A stretch of DNA of 49,914 bases, taken from JACPLA01 sp964602055. Its GTDB lineage: Bacteria > Bacteroidota > Ignavibacteria > UBA10030. The notes below the pieces were generated by a model that was not told the origin of the DNA, did no database searches, and worked only from the letters and a program-made list of their open reading frames with translations. The translations under genes were made by a program, and so were the position numbers. Position 1 is the stretch's first letter, and the number at the start of each line of letters is the position of its first letter. Where the stretch lies: assembly GCA_964602055.1 (NCBI GenBank), contig CAZRPU010000011.1:1-49914 (forward strand). The letters are read 5' to 3'. Positions 1 to 8,668 of this stretch are shown piece by piece.

Positions 1-48
1 AACAGACTCAAAGATGTGATGAAGAAGTATAACAGGCTGAAACAATGA
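1..48 (+). CDS. 3' end of an unidentified gene (partial)
   Basis: Frame 1 is open from the window edge to a TGA at 46-48 and gives a 15-residue lysine/arginine-rich tail (NRLKDVMKKYNRLKQ). It could be the C-terminal end of a helical or coiled-coil protein. The alternative is a chance open stretch, because 16 codons are not diagnostic. No function can be assigned. A T-rich stretch at 83-90 lies just downstream. Confidence 0.4.
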   Translation, partial: NRLKDVMKKYNRLKQ

Positions 49-148
49 AAAAAGCGAGCCTCGGAAAACCGTCGCAGAATTCTTTTTTTTCCGCTGTGTC
101 CTCTGCTCTTCTGCCTTCTCTGCGCCATCTTTTTCCTCAAGAGGGTCA

Positions 149-1276
149 ATGGAACTGAGACCTTTTTCCCTTGAGCGGTATTTCGCCAAGTACGAATTCA
201 AGGCAAGACATCTTCTGAGCTCGTCCGATTGTGAGACACTCAGCCAGCAGGAATTGGTCGCTCTGGCCGATTCGGCCACGGGTGAGCTGTGGAAGAATCT
301 GCGCCTTGGCTACACTGAATCCTCGGGACATCCCCTGTTGCGCCGCGAAATAGCCAATTTGTACAAGACTGTTTGGCCGGACGATGTTCTTGTTGTTACT
401 CCGGAAGAGGGCATCTTTCTTGCTTTGAACGTTCTTCTCAAACCGGGCGACCATGTCGTCATACTTTCTCCCTCGTATCAGTCTCTGTATGAAGTGGCCG
501 CCGGCACCGGTGCCGATGTGACTCGATGGATGCTGGAAATCGACGGGATCAAATGGAAACTCGATCTTTCCTTCCTTCAGCGATCCGTCCGCAGTTCGAC
601 GAAACTGCTCGTCATCAATTTTCCTCATAATCCTTCAGGCTATCATCCGGACCAAGAAACATTCGGTGCTCTTCTCGATTTCGCACAAGAGAGAAAAATC
701 TCAGTGTTCTCCGACGAAATGTATCGATTTGCAGAGTACAATCCCCGGCACCGGCTCCCTTCAGCCGCAGATACTTATGAAGGAGGAGTCACTCTCGGGG
801 GGCTTTCAAAGTCTTTTGGCCTCCCGGGGCTTCGCATCGGATGGCTTGCGACCAAAAACAAGGACATCATGCGGCGGTTTGTTCACCTGAAAGACTACAC
901 GACCATTTGCAGCAGCGCGCCCAGCGAAATTCTCGGTATCATCGCCTTGCGCGCGCGTGATATTATCCTCGATCGCACTCGGGGGATCGTCCAAACGAAC
1001 CTCGACCATGCCGAGCGGTTCTTCGCCACTCACCACACATTCTTTGAATGGATCCGCCCGCTTGCGGGACCCGTTGCCTTTCCCCGATTGAAATTCCCGG
1101 AATCCATCGATCATTTCTGTCAACACCTGGTCGAAACGCACGGCGTCATGCTTGTGCCGGGGTCTCATTTCGATTTCCCGGGGAATCATTTTCGGATGGG
1201 ACTGGGAAAAAGGGATTTTCCGGAGGCCCTGGGAGTGCTGGATCAGTACTTGCGCGATCGGAGTTCAGAAGGCTGA
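149..1276 (+). CDS. PLP-dependent aminotransferase, class I/II fold
   Basis: This 375-residue protein has the fold-type I aminotransferase layout. Residue D189 in SDEMYRF should contact the pyridine nitrogen. K221 in GGLSKSFGLPGLRIGW is the Schiff-base lysine, followed by the usual LPGLRIGW block. An NFPHNPSG motif lies near residue 155. The ATG at 149 follows an AAGAGGG ribosome-binding site. The family transfers amino groups between an amino acid and a 2-oxo acid in the cytoplasm; the substrate cannot be read from sequence. The C-terminal region keeps the substrate-carboxylate arginine in HFRMGLG. It resembles the short MalY/PatB-like or capreomycidine-synthase-like aminotransferases more than AspC, but that is a judgement by eye. 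A 147-nt gap separates it from the sigma factor gene, so co-transcription is uncertain. Confidence 0.9.
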   Translation: MELRPFSLERYFAKYEFKARHLLSSSDCETLSQQELVALADSATGELWKNLRLGYTESSGHPLLRREIANLYKTVWPDDVLVVTPEEGIFLALNVLLKPGDHVVILSPSYQSLYEVAAGTGADVTRWMLEIDGIKWKLDLSFLQRSVRSSTKLLVINFPHNPSGYHPDQETFGALLDFAQERKISVFSDEMYRFAEYNPRHRLPSAADTYEGGVTLGGLSKSFGLPGLRIGWLATKNKDIMRRFVHLKDYTTICSSAPSEILGIIALRARDIILDRTRGIVQTNLDHAERFFATHHTFFEWIRPLAGPVAFPRLKFPESIDHFCQHLVETHGVMLVPGSHFDFPGNHFRMGLGKRDFPEALGVLDQYLRDRSSEG

Positions 1277-1343
1277 TATTCGGCCAACGCTCGGGCAAGC
1301 TTCCGGTTTCCCGCCTCCTCTCTGCTCATCATTTTTGTTTTGA

Positions 1344-1369
1344 TCCTGAAAAGAGCCTGCTTTTCAGGA
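1344..1369. repeat. Perfect 10-bp inverted repeat upstream of the ECF sigma gene
   Basis: TCCTGAAAAG at 1344-1353 pairs perfectly with CTTTTCAGGA at 1360-1369 around a 6-nt loop. It lies between the aminotransferase stop and the probable sigma factor start at 1424. No T-run follows on either strand, so it is a poor intrinsic terminator. It could be an operator or an mRNA leader hairpin. Confidence 0.5.
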
Positions 1370-1423
1370 GTTCAGAGCCATTTTTCTCCCAACGTTTCAT
1401 CCCCCTGCGGCATCAAAGAAACG

Positions 1424-2011
1424 ATGGGAACCGTTATGGCCAGACACATTCCTGCGGAGCCACTGTTGGAGCGTAGGGAATCACCTGAACCCCACATACC
1501 CGACCTCGTTCGTCTTGCCCAGGAGGGCGACGTACGGGCGTTTGAACAGTTGTACCGTGAGAACGTGGGCCGCGTATTTGCCGTATGCGTGCGCATGGTG
1601 GGCAGCGCGCAGCGGGCCGAGGAGCTGACGCAAGACACGTTTGTCCGCGTATGGGAGATGCTCTCGAGCTTTCGGGGAGAAAGCGCCTTTTCTTCCTGGG
1701 TGCACCGAGTCGCCGTCAACATTGTTCTCGTTGATTTCCGTTCGGCAAAAAGATACCACTCCCGGGTGGAATCGACCGACGACATGACGCGTCACGACAG
1801 GGAAGGTGCGCCGGGATTCCCCGGAGAGCGCCTCGATCTTGAGAAGGCCATTGCAGGCCTTCCTCCGCAGGCGCGTGCAATCTTCGTCCTTCACGATATC
1901 GAAGGCTTCAAACATGAAGAAATCGCAGAACAGATGGGCCTGGCTGTTGGTACGAGCAAGGCTCAGCTTCACAGGGCCCGGAAACTTCTGCGGGAGGTAT
2001 TGGAACAATGA
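1424..2011 (+). CDS. ECF-family RNA polymerase sigma factor
   Basis: The protein is 195 residues from ATG 1424; ATG 1436 is an equally possible start. Upstream in-frame codons to 1340 run through an inverted repeat and are unlikely to be coding. Region 2 is recognisable: DVRAFEQLYRENVGRVFAV, then ELTQDTFVRVWE and FSSWVHRVAVN. Region 4 follows with LPPQARAIFVLHDIEGF and a helix-turn-helix EEIAEQMGLAVGTSKAQLHRAR. It should direct core polymerase to envelope- or stress-related promoters. The stop codon overlaps the ATG of the FecR-type anti-sigma gene by 4 nt, a classic sigma/anti-sigma pair with translational coupling. The ECF subgroup and target genes are unknown. Confidence 0.95.
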   Translation: MGTVMARHIPAEPLLERRESPEPHIPDLVRLAQEGDVRAFEQLYRENVGRVFAVCVRMVGSAQRAEELTQDTFVRVWEMLSSFRGESAFSSWVHRVAVNIVLVDFRSAKRYHSRVESTDDMTRHDREGAPGFPGERLDLEKAIAGLPPQARAIFVLHDIEGFKHEEIAEQMGLAVGTSKAQLHRARKLLREVLEQ

Positions 2012-3147
2012 ACCATATCCGTGATCTCTTGAACGACTACGCCGACGGGACGCTGAGTGCTCACGAACGTCAACGGGCTGATCAGCACCTGTCGGATTGC
2101 ACCGAATGCAGCAAGGAACTCGACAGCATAAGATCTCTCAAATCGAGAGCCGCCGGGCTTCCAAGAAGCCTCCAGCCAAAGACAGATCTCTGGAGCGGAA
2201 TCGAGTCGAGAATTACTTCAAAAAAGCGCCCCCCGGTGATACTTTCCCTTCGAAGAACTGAAACGGGATCGGGGAGAGGCGGAATGATTCGCTGGATTCG
2301 GTACCCCCTTGCCGCTGCTGCGGTTCTTGCTGTTGCCATCTTCGCTGCGGTTTGGATCCGTTCCTCTTCTTCGTCCTGGAGAATGCAACTCGTGGAAAGC
2401 AATTCCGGGGACGGTCTGGTCAAACAGGAAGAATTCCATGTAGGGGAAACGCTGGAAACCGGCGCGTCGACGACAGCGACCATCCAGGTCGGCACCATCG
2501 GTTATGTCCAGGTTGAACCGAATTCCACCGTCCGACTCCTTGAGGCGACAGTCGCCGACCACCGTCTGGCGCTCGACAAAGGAACCCTGCACGCGAAGAT
2601 CTTTGCTCCCCCGCGGCTGTTTTTCGTCGAAACCCCGTCTGCCCTTGCGGTCGATTTGGGGTGCGCATACACCATGACCGTCGATGCTTCGGGCGGCAGC
2701 TTCCTCGAGGTTACATCCGGCTGGGTCGCGCTGGAGTACGGCGGAAGGGAATCCATCGTCCCTGCAGGTGCCAAGTGTGCCACCAGGCCCGGTTTCGGAC
2801 CCGGCACACCCTTCCAACAGGACGCCTCGCCGGAGCTGCGCGAAGCACTCATCGCGTTCGATTTTGGACTGGCCGATTCTGTTTCGCTTGGTGTTGTACT
2901 GGATCATGCCCGGAATATTGACTCCATTACGCTCTGGCACCTGCTCTTCAGAACCGTCGGCACCCAGCGTGCAAGAGTCTACGACCGGCTTGCTTTCCTC
3001 GTGCCTCCCCCGGAAGGGGTCAATCGCTCAGGAATGCTCGCCGGCAATCCGGAGATGATCAACCGCTGGCAAAAGTATCTCAACCTTGGCACGTCGCCCT
3101 GGTGGAAATTCTGGAATGAGCCGATTCCGTCTTCGACCGGCTCGTGA
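2008..3147 (+). CDS. Zinc-finger/FecR-domain transmembrane anti-sigma factor
   Basis: This is a 379-residue membrane regulator. The cytoplasmic N-terminus carries an anti-sigma zinc-finger signature (H27, C31, C34 in HLSDCTECSKEL). A linker leads to one membrane helix at about 99-117 (LAAAAVLAVAIFAAVWI). The extracytoplasmic part is FecR-like (about 140-260, with VGETLETGASTTATIQVG and a beta-rich core). It should hold the preceding ECF factor inactive and release it on an envelope signal. The start overlaps the sigma stop by 4 nt. The last 110 residues beyond FecR are not recognised. FecR domains often sense TonB receptors, but no TonB receptor gene is nearby, so the signal is open. Confidence 0.9.
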   Translation: MNHIRDLLNDYADGTLSAHERQRADQHLSDCTECSKELDSIRSLKSRAAGLPRSLQPKTDLWSGIESRITSKKRPPVILSLRRTETGSGRGGMIRWIRYPLAAAAVLAVAIFAAVWIRSSSSSWRMQLVESNSGDGLVKQEEFHVGETLETGASTTATIQVGTIGYVQVEPNSTVRLLEATVADHRLALDKGTLHAKIFAPPRLFFVETPSALAVDLGCAYTMTVDASGGSFLEVTSGWVALEYGGRESIVPAGAKCATRPGFGPGTPFQQDASPELREALIAFDFGLADSVSLGVVLDHARNIDSITLWHLLFRTVGTQRARVYDRLAFLVPPPEGVNRSGMLAGNPEMINRWQKYLNLGTSPWWKFWNEPIPSSTGS

Positions 3148-3180
3148 CATCACGTGCTGGTATTCTCTAATCCTGACCCG

Positions 3181-3687
3181 ATGAAGAAAAACATAGGATT
3201 CCTCTTCTCCTTCCTCCTGTCTTCCTTTTCTCTCTCCCAGACTTCTCTTCAGTATATCTGCCCCATGTATTGTACGGGCCTGATTTCCGACAAGCCCGGA
3301 ACATGCCCCGAATGCCGGATGGAACTTGAAGACAAAGCCGTCGTTGAAAATCCTTCGACTCATAAGTTGATTCAACCGCGGAACGCCTGGGCACTCGCCT
3401 CCGACACGAACTACGTTTTCCTTGATGTCCGGACGCACGGCGAATTCTCTGGAAAGAACGGGCACATCGAAAATGCGCTCAACATTCCGATAGACGATTT
3501 ATCCGGAAGGTCCACCGAACTCAAAAAACATCAGTCACGAACGATTCTCGCTTACTGCAGCCACGGTATCCGCAGCGCCCGCGCAACAAGACTCCTGCAG
3601 GAAAAAGGATATACGATCTTCAGCATTATTGGTGGAACAACAAAATGGACCCGTGATGGCCTCCCGCTTGTTGTGAGACCGAAGTAA
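3181..3687 (+). CDS. Exported heavy-metal-binding domain-rhodanese fusion
   Basis: From ATG 3181 the product is 168 residues with a signal peptide (MKKNIGFLFSFLLSSFSLSQ). In-frame codons back to 3154 would break the signal, so 3181 is chosen. A short metal-binding module follows: YICPMYCTGLISDKPG, then TCPECRMEL. This is the four-cysteine pattern seen at the N-terminus of some CopA and CusB-type proteins. From about residue 70 a rhodanese domain runs to the end (VFLDVRTHGEFSGKNGHIENALNIP). Its catalytic loop starts at the cysteine of AYCSHGIRSARA, so the active-site Cys is kept. It probably handles sulfane sulfur or a thiophilic metal in the periplasm. The gene lies 33 nt after the anti-sigma gene and is likely in that operon. 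Confidence 0.85.
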   Translation: MKKNIGFLFSFLLSSFSLSQTSLQYICPMYCTGLISDKPGTCPECRMELEDKAVVENPSTHKLIQPRNAWALASDTNYVFLDVRTHGEFSGKNGHIENALNIPIDDLSGRSTELKKHQSRTILAYCSHGIRSARATRLLQEKGYTIFSIIGGTTKWTRDGLPLVVRPK

Positions 3688-3723
3688 CAATTCCGTGCTC
3701 TTCACCAAGACCTCGTCTGCAAT

Positions 3724-3751
3724 TTGATTTTCTCTTCCGATTCCGTACATT
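3724..3751 (+). promoter_or_regulatory. Possible sigma70-type promoter before the M28 peptidase gene
   Basis: TTGATT at 3724-3729 and TACATT at 3746-3751 are separated by 16 nt. They lie in the 156-nt gap after the rhodanese gene and about 90 nt before ATG 3844. The spacing is one shorter than at the stronger promoters in this window, so this is tentative. Confidence 0.35.
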
Positions 3752-3843
3752 GAGCGGAATTCGGTAACCGCTTTTCTCATTTCTTGCTTTCCAATGTTTG
3801 TTCGAACCTGGCCTTTTTTCATACCTCATGAAGGAAAACCACG

Positions 3844-5937
3844 ATGAAGAGAATAATTCTTGTAATGGTCTGTTTCTCCGCGTTCTCCGGACAGCTCTTT
3901 GCCCAGGAACGGGAAGATAGAACCCTTCTTCCCTGGGACCAGTTGCGTGCAATCATCAATGAAGCTTCTGGCGAAAGGGCCATGCATCATGTGCTCGAAT
4001 TGGTCCCCTATCCGCGTGTGCGCCCCGCATCGGAGTATCAGAACACATTCCGCGAAACAGACGTGATGGTGAAATTTGCCAGGGAGTACGGCTTCAGCGG
4101 GGTTGAGGTTGAGTCATTCCCCAGCCAGGGACAGCTCTGGCAGCCTTCGCAGGGCGAACTGTGGATGGTGGAACCGGAAGTACGGAAGCTCTACGACATC
4201 TATGACGTCGCCATTTCCCTTGCAGGAAACAGCGAATCGGGCGAAATGACAGCAGAAGTGGTGGACGTTGGGATGGGAGCGCGAAAAGAAGATTACGACG
4301 GAAAAGATCTTCTGGGAAAAATCGTGCTGGGATCCGCAGGCCCGGGCACCCTTCAGCGCTTCGGGGTTTTTGAGCGCGGGGCCGTCGGCGTCCTGAGTTT
4401 TACATCGCTCCGACCGGATGATGACCCCGATCAAATTCTCTCATCGGGAATTTCTTCCACAGCTCCAGAAGGCAAGAAACCGGGATTCGGATGGGTGGTT
4501 GCCCCAAGGGTTGCCCGCGAACTCTCCGCCATTCTGGGCTCGGGCCGTAAAGTAGTCCTGAAGTCGATTGTGAAGGCACAGACATTTCCGGGAGAGCTCG
4601 AAGTCGTCCACGCCGTCATTCCCGGCGACGGCAGCACCGATCAGGCAGTTGCGATTTCGGCCCATCTCTATGAAGGATATATCAAGCAGGGCGCCAACGA
4701 CGACAACTCGGGTTGCGCTCTCACGCTTGAAATGGGACGAGCGTACATCCGTCTCATCAACGAAGGAAAGCTTCCCCGGCCGAAGCGGACGATCCATTTT
4801 CTGTGGGTACCCGAGATCAGCGGAACCAATGCCTGGCTGAACAAGCATAAGGACATCGAACAAAAAATCATCGCAAACCTGAATTTCGACATGGAGGGGA
4901 TTCGGCTTTCCACCAGCTCCAGTTTCTGGGTCCTCCACCGGACACCGGATACATTTCCGACGTTCCTGAACGACCTTGGCCAGAGCATGATGGAGTTTGT
5001 TGCGGAGACCAACCGGGAGCGCGTTCGATATCGTGCGAATGGTTATCGCTTCACCCTTCCTATTCTCTCACCCCGGGGAAGCCGGGATCCCTTCTCTATT
5101 AAGATCGACAAGCACTACGGCGCCAGCGATCACGTGACCTACATGCAGCACGGAATTCCCTCCCTGATGTTCATCACATGGCCCGACATGTGGTATCATT
5201 CCTCGGAAGACACGCCGGACAAGCTGGACCCGACCCAGTTCAAACGCGCGGCCGTGGTGGGTATCGGATGTATGAGCGTTCTCGCATCGGCCCGGGACGC
5301 CATGGCGCACACGGTGGCAGCGGAATCCTTCGCACGGGGAACGGAGAGAATGGGCGATTCCCAGCGCAAGGGGATGGGCTATCTGGCCGACGCAACCGAT
5401 GCACAGGCTCTTGCGGAAGCGTACAAAGAAGCAAAGAACGCACTCCGTCATCAGGCGTCGGTGGAGCAGAGTGTCGTCCGCTCCGTGGCAGTTCTTTTCG
5501 ATAATCCGGCAGAAGGAAGAAAAACATTGGAGCCTCTGGCTGCACTGATCGAAGAGAGGTCTTCGACACTCCAGGACGAAGCTGCCGCTTTCTACAAAGT
5601 GCGGGCAGACTTCATGAAGACCAAGGTTGTGGAGAGGAAGATGACTGCCGAAGAGAAGCAGGCATCGCGCACGTATGTCGATCGTCCCGAAGGACAGGCG
5701 GGGTTCGGAAGAATGCGGGCTGCCATGGAAACCCTTGGCGATGCTGACCGTGCCGCGCTGGGAAAGGTCCCTCAACACATGACCGCTGAGGTGAATATTC
5801 TCATCGGGCAGAAGAAGTCCGTTCTGGAGATTCGTGATTTTGTTTCGGGAGAATTCGAACCTTTGCCATTGAATGACCTGATGGTGTATGTGACCGTCAT
5901 GGAAAAGATCGGCATGCTGAAGACCACGACAAAGTGA
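3844..5937 (+). CDS. Secreted M28-family metallopeptidase
   Basis: The product has 697 residues with a signal peptide (MKRIILVMVCFSAFSGQLFAQ). It has the two-zinc M28 ligand set: H274 in SAHLYEGY, D286 in GANDDNSG, E324 in WVPEISGT, the D349/M350/E351 block, and H452 in WYHSSEDTPD. A PA-like insert lies at about 140-240. A C-terminal helical extension from about 490 to 697 is not recognised and may be a lid or docking region. M28 enzymes are aminopeptidases or carboxypeptidases working on exported or surface peptides. An AAGGAAAACC sequence precedes the ATG. The MFS transporter gene starts inside its stop codon, so the two are translationally coupled. Confidence 0.92.
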   Translation: MKRIILVMVCFSAFSGQLFAQEREDRTLLPWDQLRAIINEASGERAMHHVLELVPYPRVRPASEYQNTFRETDVMVKFAREYGFSGVEVESFPSQGQLWQPSQGELWMVEPEVRKLYDIYDVAISLAGNSESGEMTAEVVDVGMGARKEDYDGKDLLGKIVLGSAGPGTLQRFGVFERGAVGVLSFTSLRPDDDPDQILSSGISSTAPEGKKPGFGWVVAPRVARELSAILGSGRKVVLKSIVKAQTFPGELEVVHAVIPGDGSTDQAVAISAHLYEGYIKQGANDDNSGCALTLEMGRAYIRLINEGKLPRPKRTIHFLWVPEISGTNAWLNKHKDIEQKIIANLNFDMEGIRLSTSSSFWVLHRTPDTFPTFLNDLGQSMMEFVAETNRERVRYRANGYRFTLPILSPRGSRDPFSIKIDKHYGASDHVTYMQHGIPSLMFITWPDMWYHSSEDTPDKLDPTQFKRAAVVGIGCMSVLASARDAMAHTVAAESFARGTERMGDSQRKGMGYLADATDAQALAEAYKEAKNALRHQASVEQSVVRSVAVLFDNPAEGRKTLEPLAALIEERSSTLQDEAAAFYKVRADFMKTKVVERKMTAEEKQASRTYVDRPEGQAGFGRMRAAMETLGDADRAALGKVPQHMTAEVNILIGQKKSVLEIRDFVSGEFEPLPLNDLMVYVTVMEKIGMLKTTTK

Positions 5938-7175
5938 CGGCTTCTCCGCAACTCGCCCGCCCTTCCCGTTCTTCGGTCTCAAAGGCCGGAGCGCTTTCTG
6001 TCCTCTCCGTTGCAGAGCTTCTGGCGATGTCCGTCTGGTTCTCCGCTTCCGCGGTCGTGCCTGCACTTGCCCGCGATTGGTCTCTGGATGCAGCCGGGCA
6101 AGCCTGGATCACTATGGCGGTACAGGCAGGCTTCGTCGCCGGGGCTCTCGGCTCGGCCATACTGAACCTCGCCGACCGCCTCCCCGCTCCCAGGTTGATC
6201 GCTGTTTCCTCCCTCTTGGCTTCCGCCTCGACTCTTGCCATCCCTCTCATCGCCGGCGGCCTTGCAACAGCGATCCCGCTCCGGTTTCTCACCGGGGTTT
6301 TTCTCGCGGGAGTCTATCCCGTGGGGATGAAAGTCGTCGCCACATGGACAAAGGAAGACCGGGGACTCGGGATCGGCATTCTGGTGGGAGCTCTCACCAT
6401 CGGCTCCGCTTCACCACACCTGATCAACACATTTGGGGAAATCACCAACTGGCAGGCGGCCTTGTACGCAGCCGGATTCTCGGCTCTTGGAGGAGGAATC
6501 CTCGCAGGCATGTTCGTCCAGGAAGGGCCCTTCTCCTCGTCAGTACCCCCCTTTAATTGGAAATACGCCCTTGCGATCATTCGTCAAAAGGATATCGCCC
6601 TCGCGAACCTTGGCTACCTCGGGCATATGTGGGAGCTCTATGCCATGTGGGCATGGATTCCGTTGTTCATCCTCGCAAGCTTCACACACACCGGGATCGA
6701 ACCTGTATGGGCCAGGCTCGCCTCCTTCGGGGTTATCGGCGCCGGAGGCATCGGGTCGCTCCTGGCAGGCGTTCTTGCTGATCGATGGGGACGAACAACG
6801 ATCACCATTTTCTCTCTTGTTGTCAGCGGTCTGTGTTCGCTGATCGTGGGATTCCTCTTTGGCGGCAACCCATTTGTTCTCCTCGTTGTCTGCTTTGTGT
6901 GGGGAATGACGATCGTTGCGGATTCTGCACAATTCTCTGCCTGCATCAGCGAGCTTTGTAACCCGGAATATGTCGGTACAGCGCTGACCATTCAGACGAG
7001 TCTCGGATTCCTGCTGACCCTCCTGACCATCCGGCTGATCCCGTTGACGGAAGGCTCCTTCGGCTGGGAAAACGCCTTTGTCGTTCTGGCCATCGGGCCG
7101 GCCATCGGAATTTGGGCAATGTACCGGCTTCGCCGCTCTCCCTCGGCAATCAAACTGGCCGGCGGACGCAGGTAG
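5934..7175 (+). CDS. Major facilitator superfamily transporter
   Basis: This 413-residue protein has about 12 hydrophobic segments. The N-terminal half has ELLAMSVWFSASAVVPALA, and loop 2-3 has the NLADRLPAPRL variant of the MFS signature. A second half starts near residue 215. The start is GTG 5934, whose TG is shared with the TGA of the M28 gene; no other start fits as well. It moves a small solute across the inner membrane by a rocker-switch mechanism. The coupling to a secreted peptidase suggests a peptide- or amino-acid-related substrate, but this is inference. Drug or cyanate-type substrates are equally possible. Confidence 0.9.
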   Translation: MTASPQLARPSRSSVSKAGALSVLSVAELLAMSVWFSASAVVPALARDWSLDAAGQAWITMAVQAGFVAGALGSAILNLADRLPAPRLIAVSSLLASASTLAIPLIAGGLATAIPLRFLTGVFLAGVYPVGMKVVATWTKEDRGLGIGILVGALTIGSASPHLINTFGEITNWQAALYAAGFSALGGGILAGMFVQEGPFSSSVPPFNWKYALAIIRQKDIALANLGYLGHMWELYAMWAWIPLFILASFTHTGIEPVWARLASFGVIGAGGIGSLLAGVLADRWGRTTITIFSLVVSGLCSLIVGFLFGGNPFVLLVVCFVWGMTIVADSAQFSACISELCNPEYVGTALTIQTSLGFLLTLLTIRLIPLTEGSFGWENAFVVLAIGPAIGIWAMYRLRRSPSAIKLAGGRR

Positions 7176-7193
7176 CTGCAAACCTCTCTTCTG

Positions 7194-7222
7194 TTGACGC
7201 AGTACTTGAAATCTCCTATCTT
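7194..7222 (+). promoter_or_regulatory. Sigma70-type promoter before the 127-aa membrane protein
   Basis: TTGACG at 7194-7199, a 17-nt spacer and TATCTT at 7217-7222 give a near-consensus promoter. Transcription should start near 7229, giving a leader of about 37 nt before ATG 7266. It probably drives the run of genes that follows. Confidence 0.7.
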
Positions 7223-7265
7223 AGCGGCAAAATCTCACATTTCCTTAACAAGAAGGAGTCCAGCC

Positions 7266-7649
7266 ATGTTCAAGAACATGAACTTCTCACGATGGGTATT
7301 TCTCATTGCCGGAGCTTATGGGATACTCCTTATGGCTCCCATGTATTTTTTTGAAACTCAGATTGGGATCGACTACCCGCCTCCCATCACCCACCCCGAA
7401 CATTTTTACGGATTCATCGGGGTAACCCTTGCCTGGCAACTGGCATTTCTCGTCATCAGCACAGATCCCGGACGCTACAGACTGTTAATCATCCCCGCAA
7501 TGATTGAAAAACTATCCTATACCGTTGCATTGTTCGTCCTCTTACTGCAGGACCGGGTGCCGGCAATGGTCATGTGGTTCGGGGGCATTGACCTTGTTTT
7601 TGCAATCATGTTTTCCCTGGTATTTTTCCGGACGCCGAAAACAATCTGA
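7266..7649 (+). CDS. Four-helix integral membrane protein, function unknown
   Basis: From ATG 7266 (AAGGAG 9 nt upstream) the product is 127 residues. The in-frame start at 7194 lies inside the promoter and is rejected. Four hydrophobic helices can be seen, at about 10-30, 50-70, 75-95 and 100-120. The loop between helices 1 and 2 is acidic/proline-rich (GIDYPPPITHPEH). Small four-helix proteins of this look occur next to oxidoreductases, but I do not recognise a named family and see no catalytic residues. The next gene begins 10 nt after its stop. Confidence 0.8.
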   Translation: MFKNMNFSRWVFLIAGAYGILLMAPMYFFETQIGIDYPPPITHPEHFYGFIGVTLAWQLAFLVISTDPGRYRLLIIPAMIEKLSYTVALFVLLLQDRVPAMVMWFGGIDLVFAIMFSLVFFRTPKTI

Positions 7650-7659
7650 GCGGGTTCTG

Positions 7660-7959
7660 GTGACCATAGAAGAACTGAAAAGAAGCCTCACAGCGGCAAC
7701 TCAGCCTCCCGGCTTGAGCCCCGCACTGCAGGCCTTGTGGCATGAGGCACGAGGGAATTGGGAGGAAGCACACAGCCTCATCCAGAACGAGTCGGATTCA
7801 TCGGCAGCCTGGGTTCACGCCTATCTTCACCGCAGAGAGGGAGACTCTTCCAATGCCCGGTACTGGTACTCCCGTGCAGGAAGAAGTGTTTCCGATACCG
7901 ACCTCGACAAGGAATGGGAAGCCATTGTTCGGACGCTCCTGGCCGTGCACGGAGTGTAA
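7660..7959 (+). CDS. Conserved small protein of unknown function
   Basis: The preferred start is GTG 7660, giving 99 residues. The same frame upstream to 7504 overlaps the previous gene and has no site for initiation. The sequence SPALQALWHEARGNWEEAH, then AWVHAYLHRREGDSSNARYWY, looks like two helix pairs of a TPR-like fold. I recall similar short soluble proteins from many phyla without assigned function, so this is a family call by memory only. It follows the membrane protein by 10 nt and is probably co-transcribed. Confidence 0.75.
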   Translation: MTIEELKRSLTAATQPPGLSPALQALWHEARGNWEEAHSLIQNESDSSAAWVHAYLHRREGDSSNARYWYSRAGRSVSDTDLDKEWEAIVRTLLAVHGV

Positions 7960-8066
7960 CTCCGGCTTTCCATACTCCCTTTTTCATTTTTCTTGCGGCT
8001 CCACCGTTCAAACGTTCGGCATTCCTCCGGAATCGTATGTGTGTCTTTCTTTCATCCGGAGGAATC

Positions 8067-8657
8067 ATGAATCGCTCTTTCCTACTGCTCCTGCTGCTGA
8101 CCATATCGGTCGCAGGAGAGCTCTTGAGTCAACCCCTGCTGTTCCGCATTCGGCAGGAAGACAGTCATTTTGGGTTTTCCATCAACAAATGGGGGGTGTT
8201 CAAGGAAGAAGGACGTTTCCGTGATTTTGACGGAAGCGTCGAGTTTGATCCGAAGAATCCTGCTGCCACAAAAGTGGACGTTGTCATCAACGCATCCAGC
8301 ATCGACAGCAGGAATGAAGGACGAGACAGGGCGCTTCGTTCTGAGGAATTCTTCCATGTGACCCGTTATCCAAACTTGCGATTCAAGAGCACCTCGGTGA
8401 CTCCGAAAGACAAGAGTACTCTCCTTGTCGAGGGTGATTTGACCATCAAGGGCGTCACGAAGCGGATATCGGTACCGGTAACCATTTCAGGGGTGAATCA
8501 CATTGGAGGTGAACTGGGAACCCTCGTTGGATTCGAGGCGGAATTTGTGATCAATCGTGCGGATTTTCGCGTTGGAGAGAGTTGGGCTCTTATTGATAAA
8601 GAAGCGCGTATTCATCTCCTCATCGGAGCGAGTTCGCGATCAACAGCGGGTAAATGA
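8067..8657 (+). CDS. YceI-family periplasmic lipid-binding protein
   Basis: From ATG 8067, with CCGGAGGA just upstream, the product is 196 residues. It has a signal peptide (MNRSFLLLLLLTISVAGELLSQ). The body matches the YceI lipocalin-like beta-barrel: HFGFSINKWGVFKEEGRF, then GSVEFDPKNPAATKVDVVI, SIDSRNEGRDRALRSEEFF and LTIKGVTKRISVPV. Family members bind polyisoprenoid or other lipid tails in the periplasm and are often induced by stress. The stop overlaps an ATG (8654), but the next gene more likely starts at 8669 behind its own ribosome-binding site. It heads a set of exported proteins. Confidence 0.92.
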   Translation: MNRSFLLLLLLTISVAGELLSQPLLFRIRQEDSHFGFSINKWGVFKEEGRFRDFDGSVEFDPKNPAATKVDVVINASSIDSRNEGRDRALRSEEFFHVTRYPNLRFKSTSVTPKDKSTLLVEGDLTIKGVTKRISVPVTISGVNHIGGELGTLVGFEAEFVINRADFRVGESWALIDKEARIHLLIGASSRSTAGK

Positions 8658-8668
8658 CGGAGGATCTT

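Noticed and set aside
54..90. Possible terminator after the partial first gene
   Set aside because: Only 4 plus 3 bp pair, with a 4-nt bulge, and 7 nt separate the stem from the T-run. It is too weak to call.
5068..6066. 332-residue minus-strand frame across the M28/MFS junction
   Set aside because: It covers two well supported genes and has no recognisable motif.
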